From NCBI RefSeq assembly GCF_016798325.1, contig NZ_JAERVO010000005.1, forward strand, positions 1 through 64,000: a stretch of 64,000 nt of DNA, given 5' to 3'. The notes beneath the pieces are model-generated. The model worked only from the letters and a program-made list of their open reading frames with translations, had not been told where the DNA came from and ran no database searches. Positions within the stretch are counted from its first letter, which is position 1. Each line of letters begins with the position of its first letter. This stretch comes from Marinobacter mangrovi (GTDB lineage Bacteria; Pseudomonadota; Gammaproteobacteria; Pseudomonadales; Oleiphilaceae). Both the position numbers and the translations under genes were made by a program. Of the stretch, positions 1 to 7,238 are shown in pieces.

Positions 1-715
1 GTTGGCCGGTGTCCCAGGCGTCGCGCAGGGTGATCAGGCGGTCGAAGGCCGGGCTGTGGTAGTGCTGGCGTTCCAGTTCGGTCAGTAAGGCGTCGGTGAA
101 GCTGGCTTTGCTGCGGGCGAGGTAGTCGTCCGGCAGGTCGGTCCGCACTTGGGTTAACTGGTCCAGGCGCTGGCTCAGGGTGGTAAAAAGTCCTTCCAGG
201 GCCAGAAGTGGCGTAGGGGTTGGGCGGGGGCCCTGGAAGGGAACGGAATCGTTTTTTGCAGCCTGCTGGATGCGGTTGAGCAGGTCCTGCTGGGCCTCCC
301 CTGCCGCTTGGTGCAGGGTGTTGTTGAGGCCTTCGAAGGCGTCTCGCATGCCTTCGAGCTTGATGGCGCTGTCGATGGCGGCACTGCGTTCGCCGTGGTT
401 GAGCAGGTTCACGCCGATCTTGTGGACGGTCTCGATGGCGTCGCGCTGGCTGACGCGGGTGAATTCGACGTCCAGGCCCTTGAGGGCTTTGCAGGCGCGG
501 CCCATGGCGTAGGCGGCGAAGGGGATGACTTCGGACGGGCAGGCGCACAGGTAGTCGCTCAGCAGGCTGTGCAGGCGATGGGCGGCGCGACGGTTGGTGC
601 CGCGCAGGCTGGCGTTGTGCAGCAGGATGCGGTGGGCCCGGGCGGCGTTCAGGTCGCGCTGTTCCCAGGCTTTGACGGCTTGCCAGAAAATGGCATTCAG
701 TTCGGCCTGTCCCAT
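1..715 (-). CDS. phage-associated protein of unknown function, partial
   Basis: The reading frame is open from an ATG at 715 to the window edge, so at least 238 residues are present and the C-terminus is missing. The protein is hydrophilic and mostly alpha-helical, without signal peptide or membrane segment. It holds a Gln/Pro-rich linker around residues 155-170 that separates two helical parts. I do not recognise the family. Its ATG overlaps the stop of the upstream Cox-like gene by one base (TAATG), so the two are translationally coupled. Together they form the early leftward operon of a P2-type prophage, opposite the repressor at 1064. A role in early phage functions is inferred only from this position. 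Confidence 0.7.
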   Translation of the reverse strand, partial: MGQAELNAIFWQAVKAWEQRDLNAARAHRILLHNASLRGTNRRAAHRLHSLLSDYLCACPSEVIPFAAYAMGRACKALKGLDVEFTRVSQRDAIETVHKIGVNLLNHGERSAAIDSAIKLEGMRDAFEGLNNTLHQAAGEAQQDLLNRIQQAAKNDSVPFQGPRPTPTPLLALEGLFTTLSQRLDQLTQVRTDLPDDYLARSKASFTDALLTELERQHYHSPAFDRLITLRDAWDTGQ

Positions 716-945
716 TACCAGTTCTCCTGCTCCATGGCGTCTTTGGAGAGCAGAGCGATGTTCACGAGCCGGGGTTTGCCAACCTTCAGAGAAGGCAGGT
801 GGCCTTTTTCGATCATGCCCCGGACCTGCCCTTCCGTGAGTCCGGTCAGTTCGGCGAAGCGCTCCTGGGTCATGACTGGAGTCGCTAAGAGAATGAGTTG
901 CTTTTGCTCGTCCACTGTTTTGCACTCTGCTACACTGTTTTTCAC
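715..945 (-). CDS. Cox-like phage regulator / excisionase
   Basis: This is a small DNA-binding protein of the Cox type found in P2-like phages, where Cox represses the lysogenic promoter and aids excision. The C-terminal half has the family pattern: an MTQERFAELTG helix, a GQVRGMIEKGHLP recognition helix, and a KVGKPRLVNIALL wing. A GTG at 945 gives 76 residues and resembles relatives that start about 25 residues before MTQERF. The frame also stays open to an ATG at 1017 (100 residues), but that extension is hydrophobic and would cover the operator at 967-976, so I prefer the GTG. It is divergent from the S24 repressor, the usual lysis-lysogeny arrangement, and coupled to the following gene. 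Confidence 0.65.
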   Translation of the reverse strand: MKNSVAECKTVDEQKQLILLATPVMTQERFAELTGLTEGQVRGMIEKGHLPSLKVGKPRLVNIALLSKDAMEQENW

Positions 946-948
946 AGT
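934..948. promoter_or_regulatory. operator-like inverted repeat at the start of the Cox-like gene
   Basis: ACTGT and ACAGT form an inverted repeat with a 5-base spacer. It overlaps the proposed GTG start of the Cox-like gene and shares the ACTGT half-site with the two spacer operators. It is probably a weaker repressor or Cox site. Confidence 0.4.
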
Positions 949-966
949 TATCTGCCAACAATTAAG

Positions 967-976
967 CAGTAAACTG
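967..976. promoter_or_regulatory. putative phage repressor operator, copy 1
   Basis: CAGTAAACTG lies between the divergent Cox-like and repressor genes. The same 10-mer occurs at 1018-1027 and, inverted, at 1234-1243. CAGT and ACTG form the arms of a dyad, as expected for a dimeric HTH repressor. Confidence 0.55.
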
Positions 977-1017
977 CCCACAAGACAGAATATAGACATG
1001 CGGAAACGCTTAGTCAA

Positions 1018-1027
1018 CAGTAAACTG
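1018..1027. promoter_or_regulatory. putative phage repressor operator, copy 2
   Basis: A second copy of CAGTAAACTG sits inside a longer dyad (AACAGT-AA-ACTGTT), 37 bases before the repressor start. It is 51 bases from copy 1, about five helical turns. It could let the repressor control both divergent promoters. Confidence 0.55.
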
Positions 1028-1063
1028 TTAACTTTTTGAGCCTTAAACTGCGAAAATCATCTA

Positions 1064-1741
1064 ATGAGCGACGATCATTCGAAGGAATCACAGGAAACTG
1101 CGGACGAAACGGGCTTCACCGAGCGCCTGAAAGGCCTTGTTGAAGGGGGTTCTGCCAGATCCTTTGCCCAAAAGGCGGGAATGGGCGATAGCACGTTCAG
1201 AAACATCCTGAATGGCGCAATGCCCCGACTGGACAGTTTACTGCGCATTGCTAAGGCGGCAGACGTATCGGTGGAGTGGCTTGCAACAGGCAAAGAGACT
1301 CAGAAACCCACCTTCGATTTCGAAGATGAGTTCGCTCTTGTACCTGGTTACAACATCCAGGTGGCCGCAGGAGATGGAAGAATCGCGGGAGAAGAATCAC
1401 CATCCCGGGAGCTGGCGTTCCGCCGAAAGTGGCTACGGTTCCGTGGTTTGAATGAAAACAACCTCGCACTGGTTTTCGCCAAAGGCGATTCCATGGAACC
1501 GACAATCTCTGACAACGAAACGGTACTGATCGACACCAGCGAAAAGAAGCTCAAAGACGGGCAGATCTTTGTGATCCGAAATGGTGACCACCTGCTCGTG
1601 AAGCGGATTCAGACTCTTTGGAATGATGGGGTCCAGCTGCTGAGTGACAACAAGGAGTATCCGCCGCAGGAGATTGCGAGTTCGGATCTGGAACAGCTGG
1701 AGGTTATTGGGAAGGTTGTTTGGGTTGGAAAAGACTTATAA
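1064..1741 (+). CDS. CI-type phage repressor, S24 (LexA-like) family
   Basis: This is a 225-residue lysogeny repressor. Residues about 18-76 form an N-terminal helix-turn-helix DNA-binding domain. A linker follows, then a LexA-type S24 domain from about residue 95. The self-cleavage machinery is visible: an Ala102-Gly103 pair in VAAGDG, the nucleophile Ser143 in GDSMEP, and the general base Lys180 in LLVKRI. By family knowledge, RecA filaments would stimulate self-cleavage and induce the element after DNA damage. It is transcribed away from the Cox-like gene, and CAGTAAACTG-type operators lie in the shared spacer and inside its own 5' coding region. The start at 1064 keeps the HTH intact and leaves a normal spacer. 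Confidence 0.92.
   Translation: MSDDHSKESQETADETGFTERLKGLVEGGSARSFAQKAGMGDSTFRNILNGAMPRLDSLLRIAKAADVSVEWLATGKETQKPTFDFEDEFALVPGYNIQVAAGDGRIAGEESPSRELAFRRKWLRFRGLNENNLALVFAKGDSMEPTISDNETVLIDTSEKKLKDGQIFVIRNGDHLLVKRIQTLWNDGVQLLSDNKEYPPQEIASSDLEQLEVIGKVVWVGKDL
1234..1243. promoter_or_regulatory. intragenic repressor operator-like site
   Basis: CAGTTTACTG lies in codons 57-60 of the repressor gene. It is the exact reverse complement of the two spacer operators. An intragenic operator could act as an autoregulatory roadblock, but a chance match cannot be excluded. Confidence 0.4.
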
Positions 1742-1747
1742 ATCATA

Positions 1748-2362
1748 TCACCTTCCCGATGCCATTTCTCTCAGCACGATTTTAGTACCAGTGAGGTAAG
1801 TCACAAGACGGGGTCGTGAAAACCGTTTAGATGAGGTCAGGAAAACTCCAGGAGTGACCTTTGCGTTGCCCCCATAAGCCTGACGGACCAGGGTCCGAAA
1901 ATCCCTCTTTGCCGATGTCGTCTTATGAGCCAAAACATTTCTAACTATTCTCATTTCATTGATAATTGTACCGTGATTCTGAGCCTGCCTAACAAAGGGA
2001 TCTGATGCAGGAATAACATGCTCGACACTTTCCCTTATAAACCTAGATTTCGTCCATTTTAGATTGAGAACTGGCTTTCGTCTTCCATGAGATAAGAAAT
2101 TTGAGCGAGCAGAGGACATTGATGGAGATAAAACTGTAAGTGCAGGTGACGTTCCATTAGTATAAACGGCTCCGGAAGCCAGTTTAAACGCTATATCACT
2201 TACACCTTCCTCGAACGCCGAAAACAGCCGTAGCATTATGAGCTCAGAGATAAAGTGCTGATACCTTGCCTCTAAAGACTGGGCATCAACCCTATAAGAG
2301 TCTAATTTATCTATCTCAGAGATAATCCGCCTGAGAGTAACTTCCAGCTTGGGATTAGCCAT
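1748..2362 (-). CDS. HEPN-family protein (RiboL-PSP-HEPN-like), partner of DUF262 protein
   Basis: This is a 204-residue alpha-helical protein. Near residue 141 the sequence RNVLAH gives the HEPN motif (Arg, polar residue, His four residues later). HEPN proteins with this motif are metal-independent RNases common in toxin-antitoxin and antiphage modules. It starts 4 bases after the stop of the DUF262 gene, so the two form an operon with the DUF262 gene first. Base composition is clearly more AT-rich than the chromosome to the right, as expected for acquired island cargo. Assignment to the MAE_28990/RiboL-PSP HEPN group is inferred from length, motif position and the DUF262 neighbour. An RNase effector role in defence is likely but not shown by the sequence alone. 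Confidence 0.65.
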   Translation of the reverse strand: MANPKLEVTLRRIISEIDKLDSYRVDAQSLEARYQHFISELIMLRLFSAFEEGVSDIAFKLASGAVYTNGTSPALTVLSPSMSSARSNFLSHGRRKPVLNLKWTKSRFIRESVEHVIPASDPFVRQAQNHGTIINEMRIVRNVLAHKTTSAKRDFRTLVRQAYGGNAKVTPGVFLTSSKRFSRPRLVTYLTGTKIVLREMASGR

Positions 2363-2366
2363 AAAA

Positions 2367-3356
2367 CTACAAAAACTTATTAATATACTGATCTCTTATT
2401 CTTCGCTGCTTGATACGCTGAGTAGTCGAAGTGCTCGCATTATAGAACTCTACATCTTCCTCCGATTTATTTTCCGGTGAATTAAAAATCTCATCAATCC
2501 TCGCAAGCGCAGCACCCAACTTTTGTGGTTCAACACCACCTTTTCCATCGATCACCATCATCAAGGAGAAGAGCAAAGGCTGCCTGCTAAATATTGTATC
2601 GGCAATTCTCTCTGCGTCGACCCTAACCAACGTATCAAAAATATTATCTATACGATCAAGTATCTGTCCTGCCTCAGGAAACTCAATATCAAAATCTTTG
2701 TACATTTTATTGAGTTTCGAAGCAGAGAAATCAGAAAGCCCATTCATAAGGTTGTAAGCAATATCAGCAATGAACTGCACCTCGTTCATCCTGGCTATAT
2801 CATTTGCACTAAATACACCATAGTCTCGCCAAAAGTTTATTTTTGAAGATGCAATCTTAAGACAAAACTGCTTCATTTCACCGCTATAAAGTGCATTCCG
2901 CTTTTCCTGAGCATTCAATGTTTTGCTGATCGAGTTTATCCTACCAAAAATATCAATTACATCTTCATCAGTGGCCCCCAACAAATACCCTACCGGTAGA
3001 GCAGTCAAAAGAAAATCTTGTCGTTGAGCAGGCTTAAGCTCTGAAAATAAGACCTTTTTATCATGGCCTGGATGACGCGCTCTAAAACCATCTTCGTAAT
3101 ACTCGATAATAGTCCTTGACCTTTGCTGACCATCTACAACCTCTTTGACGCTAATCTCACGATCAAGGTCTAGAGAATGCCTAACGTAAATTACAGGTAC
3201 CGGCTTATTTTCAAATAGCGTGTTGATTAGATAAGATTTTTGGGCAGAATTCCATACTGACCGACGTTGATACCACGGGGATAACTCAAGCTCACCGCTT
3301 TTTTGCAAGTTGATGAGATCTTGAATAACAATTGACTGATAATCTACTCGATCCAT
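2367..3356 (-). CDS. DUF262 (GmrSD N-domain / ParB-like) protein
   Basis: This 329-residue protein is a stand-alone DUF262 domain. It shows the typical opening with a WYQRRSVWN box (about residues 28-36) and the ParB/Srx-fold signature VVDGQQRSRTI (DGQQR at about 75-79). In GmrSD-type restriction enzymes this domain binds nucleotide and senses modified DNA, and in many islands it is paired with a second effector gene. No C-terminal HNH (DUF1524) domain is present, so nuclease activity would have to come from the HEPN partner downstream. The ATG at 3356 is preferred because a GGA lies upstream. A TTG at 3368 would add four residues. The gene is AT-rich relative to the chromosome. Confidence 0.8.
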   Translation of the reverse strand: MDRVDYQSIVIQDLINLQKSGELELSPWYQRRSVWNSAQKSYLINTLFENKPVPVIYVRHSLDLDREISVKEVVDGQQRSRTIIEYYEDGFRARHPGHDKKVLFSELKPAQRQDFLLTALPVGYLLGATDEDVIDIFGRINSISKTLNAQEKRNALYSGEMKQFCLKIASSKINFWRDYGVFSANDIARMNEVQFIADIAYNLMNGLSDFSASKLNKMYKDFDIEFPEAGQILDRIDNIFDTLVRVDAERIADTIFSRQPLLFSLMMVIDGKGGVEPQKLGAALARIDEIFNSPENKSEEDVEFYNASTSTTQRIKQRRIRDQYINKFL

Positions 3357-3462
3357 AAAATTATCCAAATTTCAATTTCGAAATTCAATTAACTAAAAAA
3401 TCTCTAAAACGCAAACATTTTCTGAAAAGCTTAATACGAATAGCTAATTAGAACAACTTAGT

Positions 3463-3494
3463 AAAAAAGGGGACAGATTTATTTTCGATCCCCT
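3463..3494 (-). terminator. candidate rho-independent terminator after the SNase gene
   Basis: On the minus strand, AGGGGA and TCCCCT form a 6-bp stem (15-base loop), followed by six T. It lies directly downstream of the nuclease gene. The loop is long, so strength is uncertain. Confidence 0.4.
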
Positions 3495-3500
3495 GCTGGC

Positions 3501-3917
3501 TTACAGCGAGCACCACCCAGACTTAGTTCCGCCGTCATACTCATGAGCAAGGTTGGCATCCAGCACCTTTTCTCCTAGCTCCTGGCCGTCGACGTAGACG
3601 TCAGCCACAACGCGAAAGTACTTACCGCGGTCGATATTGCGGAGCTCTATGACGTCGGCGTTTGCAAGGATGCCTTTGACCAGATCCCGTGCTTCCCGGG
3701 CTTTCTGCTTCTCGCCGGCGCACTTTCCACGGATCTCCGGGGTATCGATGCCGTTGACGCGGATGCCGATCTCATGGCCCAGGAGAGCCGGCCATTCGTT
3801 GATGTTCACGGTGATGGTATCCCCATCGTACACCCGGACAACCTCATCCACTCGAACACTGCCATAGTCCGCCCAGGCGATAGCCGGCAACAATGCGAAC
3901 AATACTGCCCACTTCAT
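3501..3917 (-). CDS. secreted thermonuclease (SNase-like) family nuclease
   Basis: This is a 138-residue exported nuclease of the staphylococcal nuclease fold. A short signal peptide ends near the Ala-Trp-Ala at residues 14-16. The mature part carries the conserved VYDGDTI segment (about 29-35), RVNGIDTPE (about 53-61) and KYFRVVADV (about 99-107). The Arg53, Glu61 and Arg102 triad corresponds to the three catalytic residues of the family. It would cleave DNA or RNA in a calcium-dependent way in the periplasm or outside the cell. The gene stands alone between the DUF262 pair and a 440-base spacer. Such short SNase proteins are frequent cargo of proteobacterial islands. The start has a GGGAA sequence upstream. 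Confidence 0.85.
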   Translation of the reverse strand: MKWAVLFALLPAIAWADYGSVRVDEVVRVYDGDTITVNINEWPALLGHEIGIRVNGIDTPEIRGKCAGEKQKAREARDLVKGILANADVIELRNIDRGKYFRVVADVYVDGQELGEKVLDANLAHEYDGGTKSGWCSL

Positions 3918-4361
3918 GGATTCCCTTACTTCTGATTGGGTTCAAGTTGAGTGCGGTATTCTGCCGCTTAGGCTCGCGGAAACAAGCAGTTAATGAGGAT
4001 ATGACGAGAATGTGGCTTCGATATTTAGAGACGGGATGGTGTCAGATCTCTCCCTGATAAGTCACACCACTAGGCAGCTGTCGCGGACACCAGACTTCCA
4101 TGCAAGCTTTGCAAGGATGCGCTTAACGCAAACTCGCTATGTTACTGAATAACAAACCAATTCTTAGACGCGAACGCAGATAAGAAAGTAGAAAATATCT
4201 CACACTCCGATAAAACAAAAGAAAAAAGACTCTCCACTGAGCATTACCCGCATCGGAATACGATCGCAACCCTTAATTACTTGATGAACGGAGCAATCTC
4301 CTACACTATCCTACACAATACTGCACACTTAACACCGCTAGGCGAAAAGAGAGAGCTTCAG
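3918..4361. other. AT-rich intergenic region upstream of the NotI-like gene
   Basis: No credible gene is visible in these 444 bases. The only structure I see is a tandem 10-base direct repeat at 4299-4318. The region should carry the promoters of the diverging nuclease and endonuclease genes. Confidence 0.5.
4299..4318. promoter_or_regulatory. tandem direct repeat upstream of the restriction gene
   Basis: TCCTACACTA is followed immediately by TCCTACACAA. The pair ends 43 bases before the preferred start of the endonuclease gene. Restriction genes are often tightly controlled, so this may be a regulator site, but no controller gene is present. Confidence 0.3.
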
Positions 4362-5399
4362 ATGACAGTACCCGCCCCTCGATGGGGAATCGCGGAATGG
4401 TATGGCAAAGACATTAGGAGAATGACTGCGGAGGAGCGCAGGAACGCCGCTTTGCTAGCCATAGAACAAGAAGAGTCACAAACACCACCAACAGCTCCAG
4501 TGTGCCCCCACCTATCAACACTAGTGCCCGGAGCTAAGTGCAACAAATCTGGCGGTGTATGCAGTATTAGAAAATACTCCATCGATTCCGACGGCATAAC
4601 GAAGCCATCAGAAGACGAAAAGGTTGTAACGATCTGTCCTTTGCGGTTCTTGCAGAACATAGGAGACAACGAGTCTCTGTTCGACTGGATCGGCGCAAAA
4701 ATGCTCGATACCAAAAACCCGGCGATCATCAAAGAAACGCCATTTTTGCACACTATTTCGGACAAAGCAGGTACCGAAAACCCATCCCAAGGCTCGACGA
4801 TGGCCGGCAGAATTGACTGGATTGTTGTGGATCCAGAATCTGCAGAGTCAAAAATCCTAAACTGGTGCGCAATAGAGACGCAGGCTCTCTATTTTTCAGG
4901 CCAAAAAATGAAGCATGAATTCAAGGCCTATGCCGAGCACCCAACGGATCTTCTATACCCCAGTGCCTACAGACGCCCAGATTACCGAAGCAGCGGCCCC
5001 AAAAGGCTAGGCCCACAGCTTGACGTCAAAGTTCCAGTTCTTAGAAATTGGGGAAACAAGTTGGCCGTCGTTATAGATGGTTACTTTTTCGAAAAAATGA
5101 ACAAGCTTGAAGATGCAGATCCTTTTGCAAAAAACGATGAAGAACACCGAGATAACGCAGATGTGGTGTGGTTTGTCGTAGATTATGACGATGACCTAAA
5201 TCTAGTCGCCCAAAATGTTGTTTTCACAACACTGGAAAGCTCAAGAAAAGCTTTAAGCGGCACTGCGCCTATCAGCAAGACAGCTTTCAATGAGGGGCTA
5301 AGGGAGCTCCTTTCGAACGAGGACCGTGGCAACAAAGTGTTTCTAAAAGAGAACTCAAAAGGCACTCTGCCTAACATTCCTTCAGCAGCTAAAAACTAA
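4362..5399 (+). CDS. NotI-family type II restriction endonuclease
   Basis: This 345-residue protein matches the architecture of the NotI restriction enzyme. Four cysteines are arranged as in its Cys4 iron-binding site: Cys48 in VCPH, Cys60, Cys67 in GGVC and Cys92 in ICPL. The PD-(D/E)XK-type core follows, with Asp152 in RIDWIV and Glu172-x-Gln174 in AIETQ. These correspond to the FDW...EIQ residues of NotI with almost the same spacing (20 versus 22 residues). It would cut unmethylated DNA at a GC-rich site that cannot be read from the sequence. The gene converges on a C5 methyltransferase and their stop codons overlap, which identifies a restriction-modification pair. ATG 4362 follows a GA-rich ribosome site. 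An ATG at 4281 would add 27 residues of poor character. Confidence 0.8.
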   Translation: MTVPAPRWGIAEWYGKDIRRMTAEERRNAALLAIEQEESQTPPTAPVCPHLSTLVPGAKCNKSGGVCSIRKYSIDSDGITKPSEDEKVVTICPLRFLQNIGDNESLFDWIGAKMLDTKNPAIIKETPFLHTISDKAGTENPSQGSTMAGRIDWIVVDPESAESKILNWCAIETQALYFSGQKMKHEFKAYAEHPTDLLYPSAYRRPDYRSSGPKRLGPQLDVKVPVLRNWGNKLAVVIDGYFFEKMNKLEDADPFAKNDEEHRDNADVVWFVVDYDDDLNLVAQNVVFTTLESSRKALSGTAPISKTAFNEGLRELLSNEDRGNKVFLKENSKGTLPNIPSAAKN

Positions 5400-6622
5400 A
5401 GGCTAAACTGCATCTGACCAGCTTGGGCTTCTTTGACAGCAATTTTTTCAAGAAGCCCAGCCATCTTGCAGCCTATCGCATAAGCCAGAAGTGGAGGCAC
5501 TGCATTCCCCACTTGTTCATACTGTTCGGCTTTCGTACCCAAGAAATGAAAGTGGTCGGGGAACGTCTGAATTCGAGCAGCTTCCCGAACAGTAAACGTT
5601 CTATCCTGAGAATAATGGAAATAAGCCCCCCAGTGAGGATCGCACTTCGTCAGAATTGTGGAGGCCAAGCCATCAGGATGCACCCTACCGTAGCGTTTCG
5701 TGTGATCTGAACGTCTAGCCCGCTGCATCCCTTTAGGCAGAAGCTCAAATGGAATATCGGTCCAATTCCCTCCAGGAGGAATATAACTAGCTCGCTTGAT
5801 ATTCACAGCCCCGAGAATTGGGGGCTCATGATTGACAACTTTCGTTGACCCAATGCGCATAGCTTTCTGGAAATCATTTTCTGGAGAGGTGCGATATTCC
5901 TGGACTTTCAAAACCTTATCCCCGACTTTGATCTCAGGAAGGTCGCCGATAGCCTCGCGAACTGTAGTATGCGGTGGCAGTTCAATATTACTGGGGAGTG
6001 CTACGATGCTCCTTCCGGCAAAACTCGAAGTGAAATTGACACGCATGGGCGCATTCCGAAGCGGTTCCGGATAGGCATCGAGAGGATCGCCGTCTTTTAC
6101 GCCTACAACGATGGTTCGCCACCGAGTTTGAGGAACACCGAAATGTGGAGCATATAGAATCTTCACATCTGCGTTGTAACCGAGATCTTCTAGCGCCAAC
6201 AAGATCGCTTCCAGAGTCGCGCCCCCCTCGAAAGAGACAAGACCTGGAACATTCTCGATCAACACAGCTCGAGGCTGGAACGCTTTAACAAACTTAAGAT
6301 AGTGCCGAAAAAGATGGTTTCTCTCGTCTTCAGAACTGCGATTAGGCGCGTTAATCGAAAAGCCCTGGCAAGGCGGTCCACCAGCGATTAGATCGAGTTC
6401 GCCAGCCTTAAGACCCAGCTTGTCCTTGACCTCCAAGGGATCAACAGAACGAATATCATTCGTCTCAACGAACGTATCTGTGTGGTTAGCCATATAAGTT
6501 TGCGAGTAGCGCGGTTCAACTTCGTTGGCATAGAGGCAATGAAAGCCAGCCTCTCTCAAACCCTCGGATAAACCGCCGGCTCCGGCAAAGAGATCTATCA
6601 TTTTCCAAGCTGAAGCGCTCAC
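5396..6622 (-). CDS. DNA (cytosine-5-)-methyltransferase, modification subunit
   Basis: This 408-residue enzyme transfers a methyl group from S-adenosylmethionine to C5 of cytosine. Motif I is DLFAGAGGLSEGL (about residues 10-22). Motif IV holds the catalytic Cys85 in GGPPCQGFS, motif VI is the ENV triad at 123-125, and a QTRWRT motif VIII and C-terminal QVGNAVPP motif X are present. A GTG start at 6622 has a clear GGAG six bases upstream. The internal ATG at 6601 would cut into motif I. Its stop overlaps the stop of the NotI-like gene on the other strand, so it should protect the host from that enzyme. Convergent layout means the two genes use separate promoters. Confidence 0.93.
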   Translation of the reverse strand: MSASAWKMIDLFAGAGGLSEGLREAGFHCLYANEVEPRYSQTYMANHTDTFVETNDIRSVDPLEVKDKLGLKAGELDLIAGGPPCQGFSINAPNRSSEDERNHLFRHYLKFVKAFQPRAVLIENVPGLVSFEGGATLEAILLALEDLGYNADVKILYAPHFGVPQTRWRTIVVGVKDGDPLDAYPEPLRNAPMRVNFTSSFAGRSIVALPSNIELPPHTTVREAIGDLPEIKVGDKVLKVQEYRTSPENDFQKAMRIGSTKVVNHEPPILGAVNIKRASYIPPGGNWTDIPFELLPKGMQRARRSDHTKRYGRVHPDGLASTILTKCDPHWGAYFHYSQDRTFTVREAARIQTFPDHFHFLGTKAEQYEQVGNAVPPLLAYAIGCKMAGLLEKIAVKEAQAGQMQFSL

Positions 6623-6654
6623 TTATGACTCCCTGATCGACACGCACAAAAACG

Positions 6655-6668
6655 TGTACAAGTATACA
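6655..6668. promoter_or_regulatory. short inverted repeat in the methyltransferase promoter region
   Basis: TGTACAAGTATACA contains TGTA and TACA arms, 33 bases upstream of the GTG start. It could be an operator controlling modification before restriction. Evidence is limited to the dyad. Confidence 0.25.
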
Positions 6669-6838
6669 GTTGCGAAATCGCAGATGGAAAAGGAGTTTTA
6701 GAAAAAATGAGATAGAAGTGTCAACGAAGTGTCCACACGATAGTGGCGATGCGTGGCCTTCTGTGGAAGGCAGATTTTATAGAATGCTGATTTACCTGGA
6801 ATTGTGGCTTTCTGTGTAGCACTGAAAGGGTCAGGCGA

Positions 6839-6865
6839 CGGGTTCGATTCCCGCCGTCTCCACCA
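6839..6865 (+). other. attachment site: duplicated 3' end of tmRNA (ssrA)
   Basis: The segment reads as a T-loop (GGTTCGATTCCC) and a 3' acceptor strand CGTCTCC followed by ACCA. CGTCTCC can pair with the GGGGACG 5' end usual for gammaproteobacterial tmRNA. The sequence just upstream (about 6800-6838) does not continue a tRNA or tmRNA, so only the 3' end is present. The natural terminator hairpin follows 15 bases later. This is the expected scar at the distal end of an element integrated into ssrA. The intact gene, the integrase and the other attachment site should lie left of the window. Confidence 0.7.
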
Positions 6866-6879
6866 AGATCCCACGAAAA

Positions 6880-6906
6880 AGCCCCTGATTTTCAGGGGCT
6901 TTTTTT
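6880..6906 (+). terminator. rho-independent terminator after the tmRNA 3' end
   Basis: AGCCCCTGA and TCAGGGGCT form a perfect 9-bp stem with a TTT loop, followed by six T. It is probably the original ssrA terminator, displaced by integration of the element. Confidence 0.85.
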
Positions 6907-6927
6907 ATGCCTGGAAAACATCATCGC

Positions 6928-6947
6928 GACGGCGGGAATCGAACCCG
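6928..6947 (-). repeat. inverted partial copy of the tmRNA T-arm sequence
   Basis: These 20 bases are the exact reverse complement of 6839-6858. The match ends before the ACCA end, and no cloverleaf can be built around it. It lies between two terminators and may be a remnant of another integration scar. Confidence 0.6.
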
Positions 6948-6971
6948 CATTCACTAGGACGCAAAATGAAA

Positions 6972-6996
6972 AAGCCGCTCGATTGAGCGGCTTTTC
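6972..6996 (-). terminator. bidirectional terminator after the small gene at 7011
   Basis: AAGCCGCTC and GAGCGGCTT form a 9-bp stem with a GATT loop and A/T tracts on both sides. On the minus strand it directly follows the stop of the gene at 7011-7238. Confidence 0.8.
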
Positions 6997-7010
6997 TGAC
7001 TTTGCCAGCG

Positions 7011-7238
7011 TTATTCCCCAACCGCCCTCTGGCGTTCCGGCATGATGTCTGCACCGGTATCGGCGGTTAGAATCCTGAGCAGTTCTTCCGCTTTCTCAAA
7101 GGTCATCCCGACCTGGACCAGCTCGCCGTTGGAATCAACGACTACGTGGTGTTCCCTGACGATCTCGCCATGTTCACCCGCGTGAGACACCTTGAGCAGC
7201 TGGTAGCCGTCCTCACTCTTCAACACGGTAACGGGCAT
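7011..7238 (-). CDS. small conserved-looking hypothetical protein
   Basis: This is a 75-residue cytosolic protein, acidic toward the C-terminus, with no membrane segment or signal. I do not recognise the family. The sequence looks like a small beta-rich domain (MPVTVLKSEDGYQLLKVSH...VVVDSNGELVQVGMTF) followed by one helix. The ATG at 7238 has a strong GGGGAGAG ribosome site. Longer starts up to 7343 give unlikely sequence. It is the first gene right of the island border, is followed by its own terminator, and is divergent from the barrel gene at 7639. Confidence 0.65.
   Translation of the reverse strand: MPVTVLKSEDGYQLLKVSHAGEHGEIVREHHVVVDSNGELVQVGMTFEKAEELLRILTADTGADIMPERQRAVGE

Noticed and set aside
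6921-6960. Possible tRNA gene on the minus strand, because of GCGGGTTCGATTCCCGC
   Set aside because: Only a T-arm is present. The upstream bases are a terminator and no acceptor, D or anticodon arm can be formed.
6804-6986. Open frame of 60 codons across the tmRNA 3' end and terminator
   Set aside because: It translates the attachment site, a terminator and the inverted T-arm. No ribosome site and no protein-like composition.
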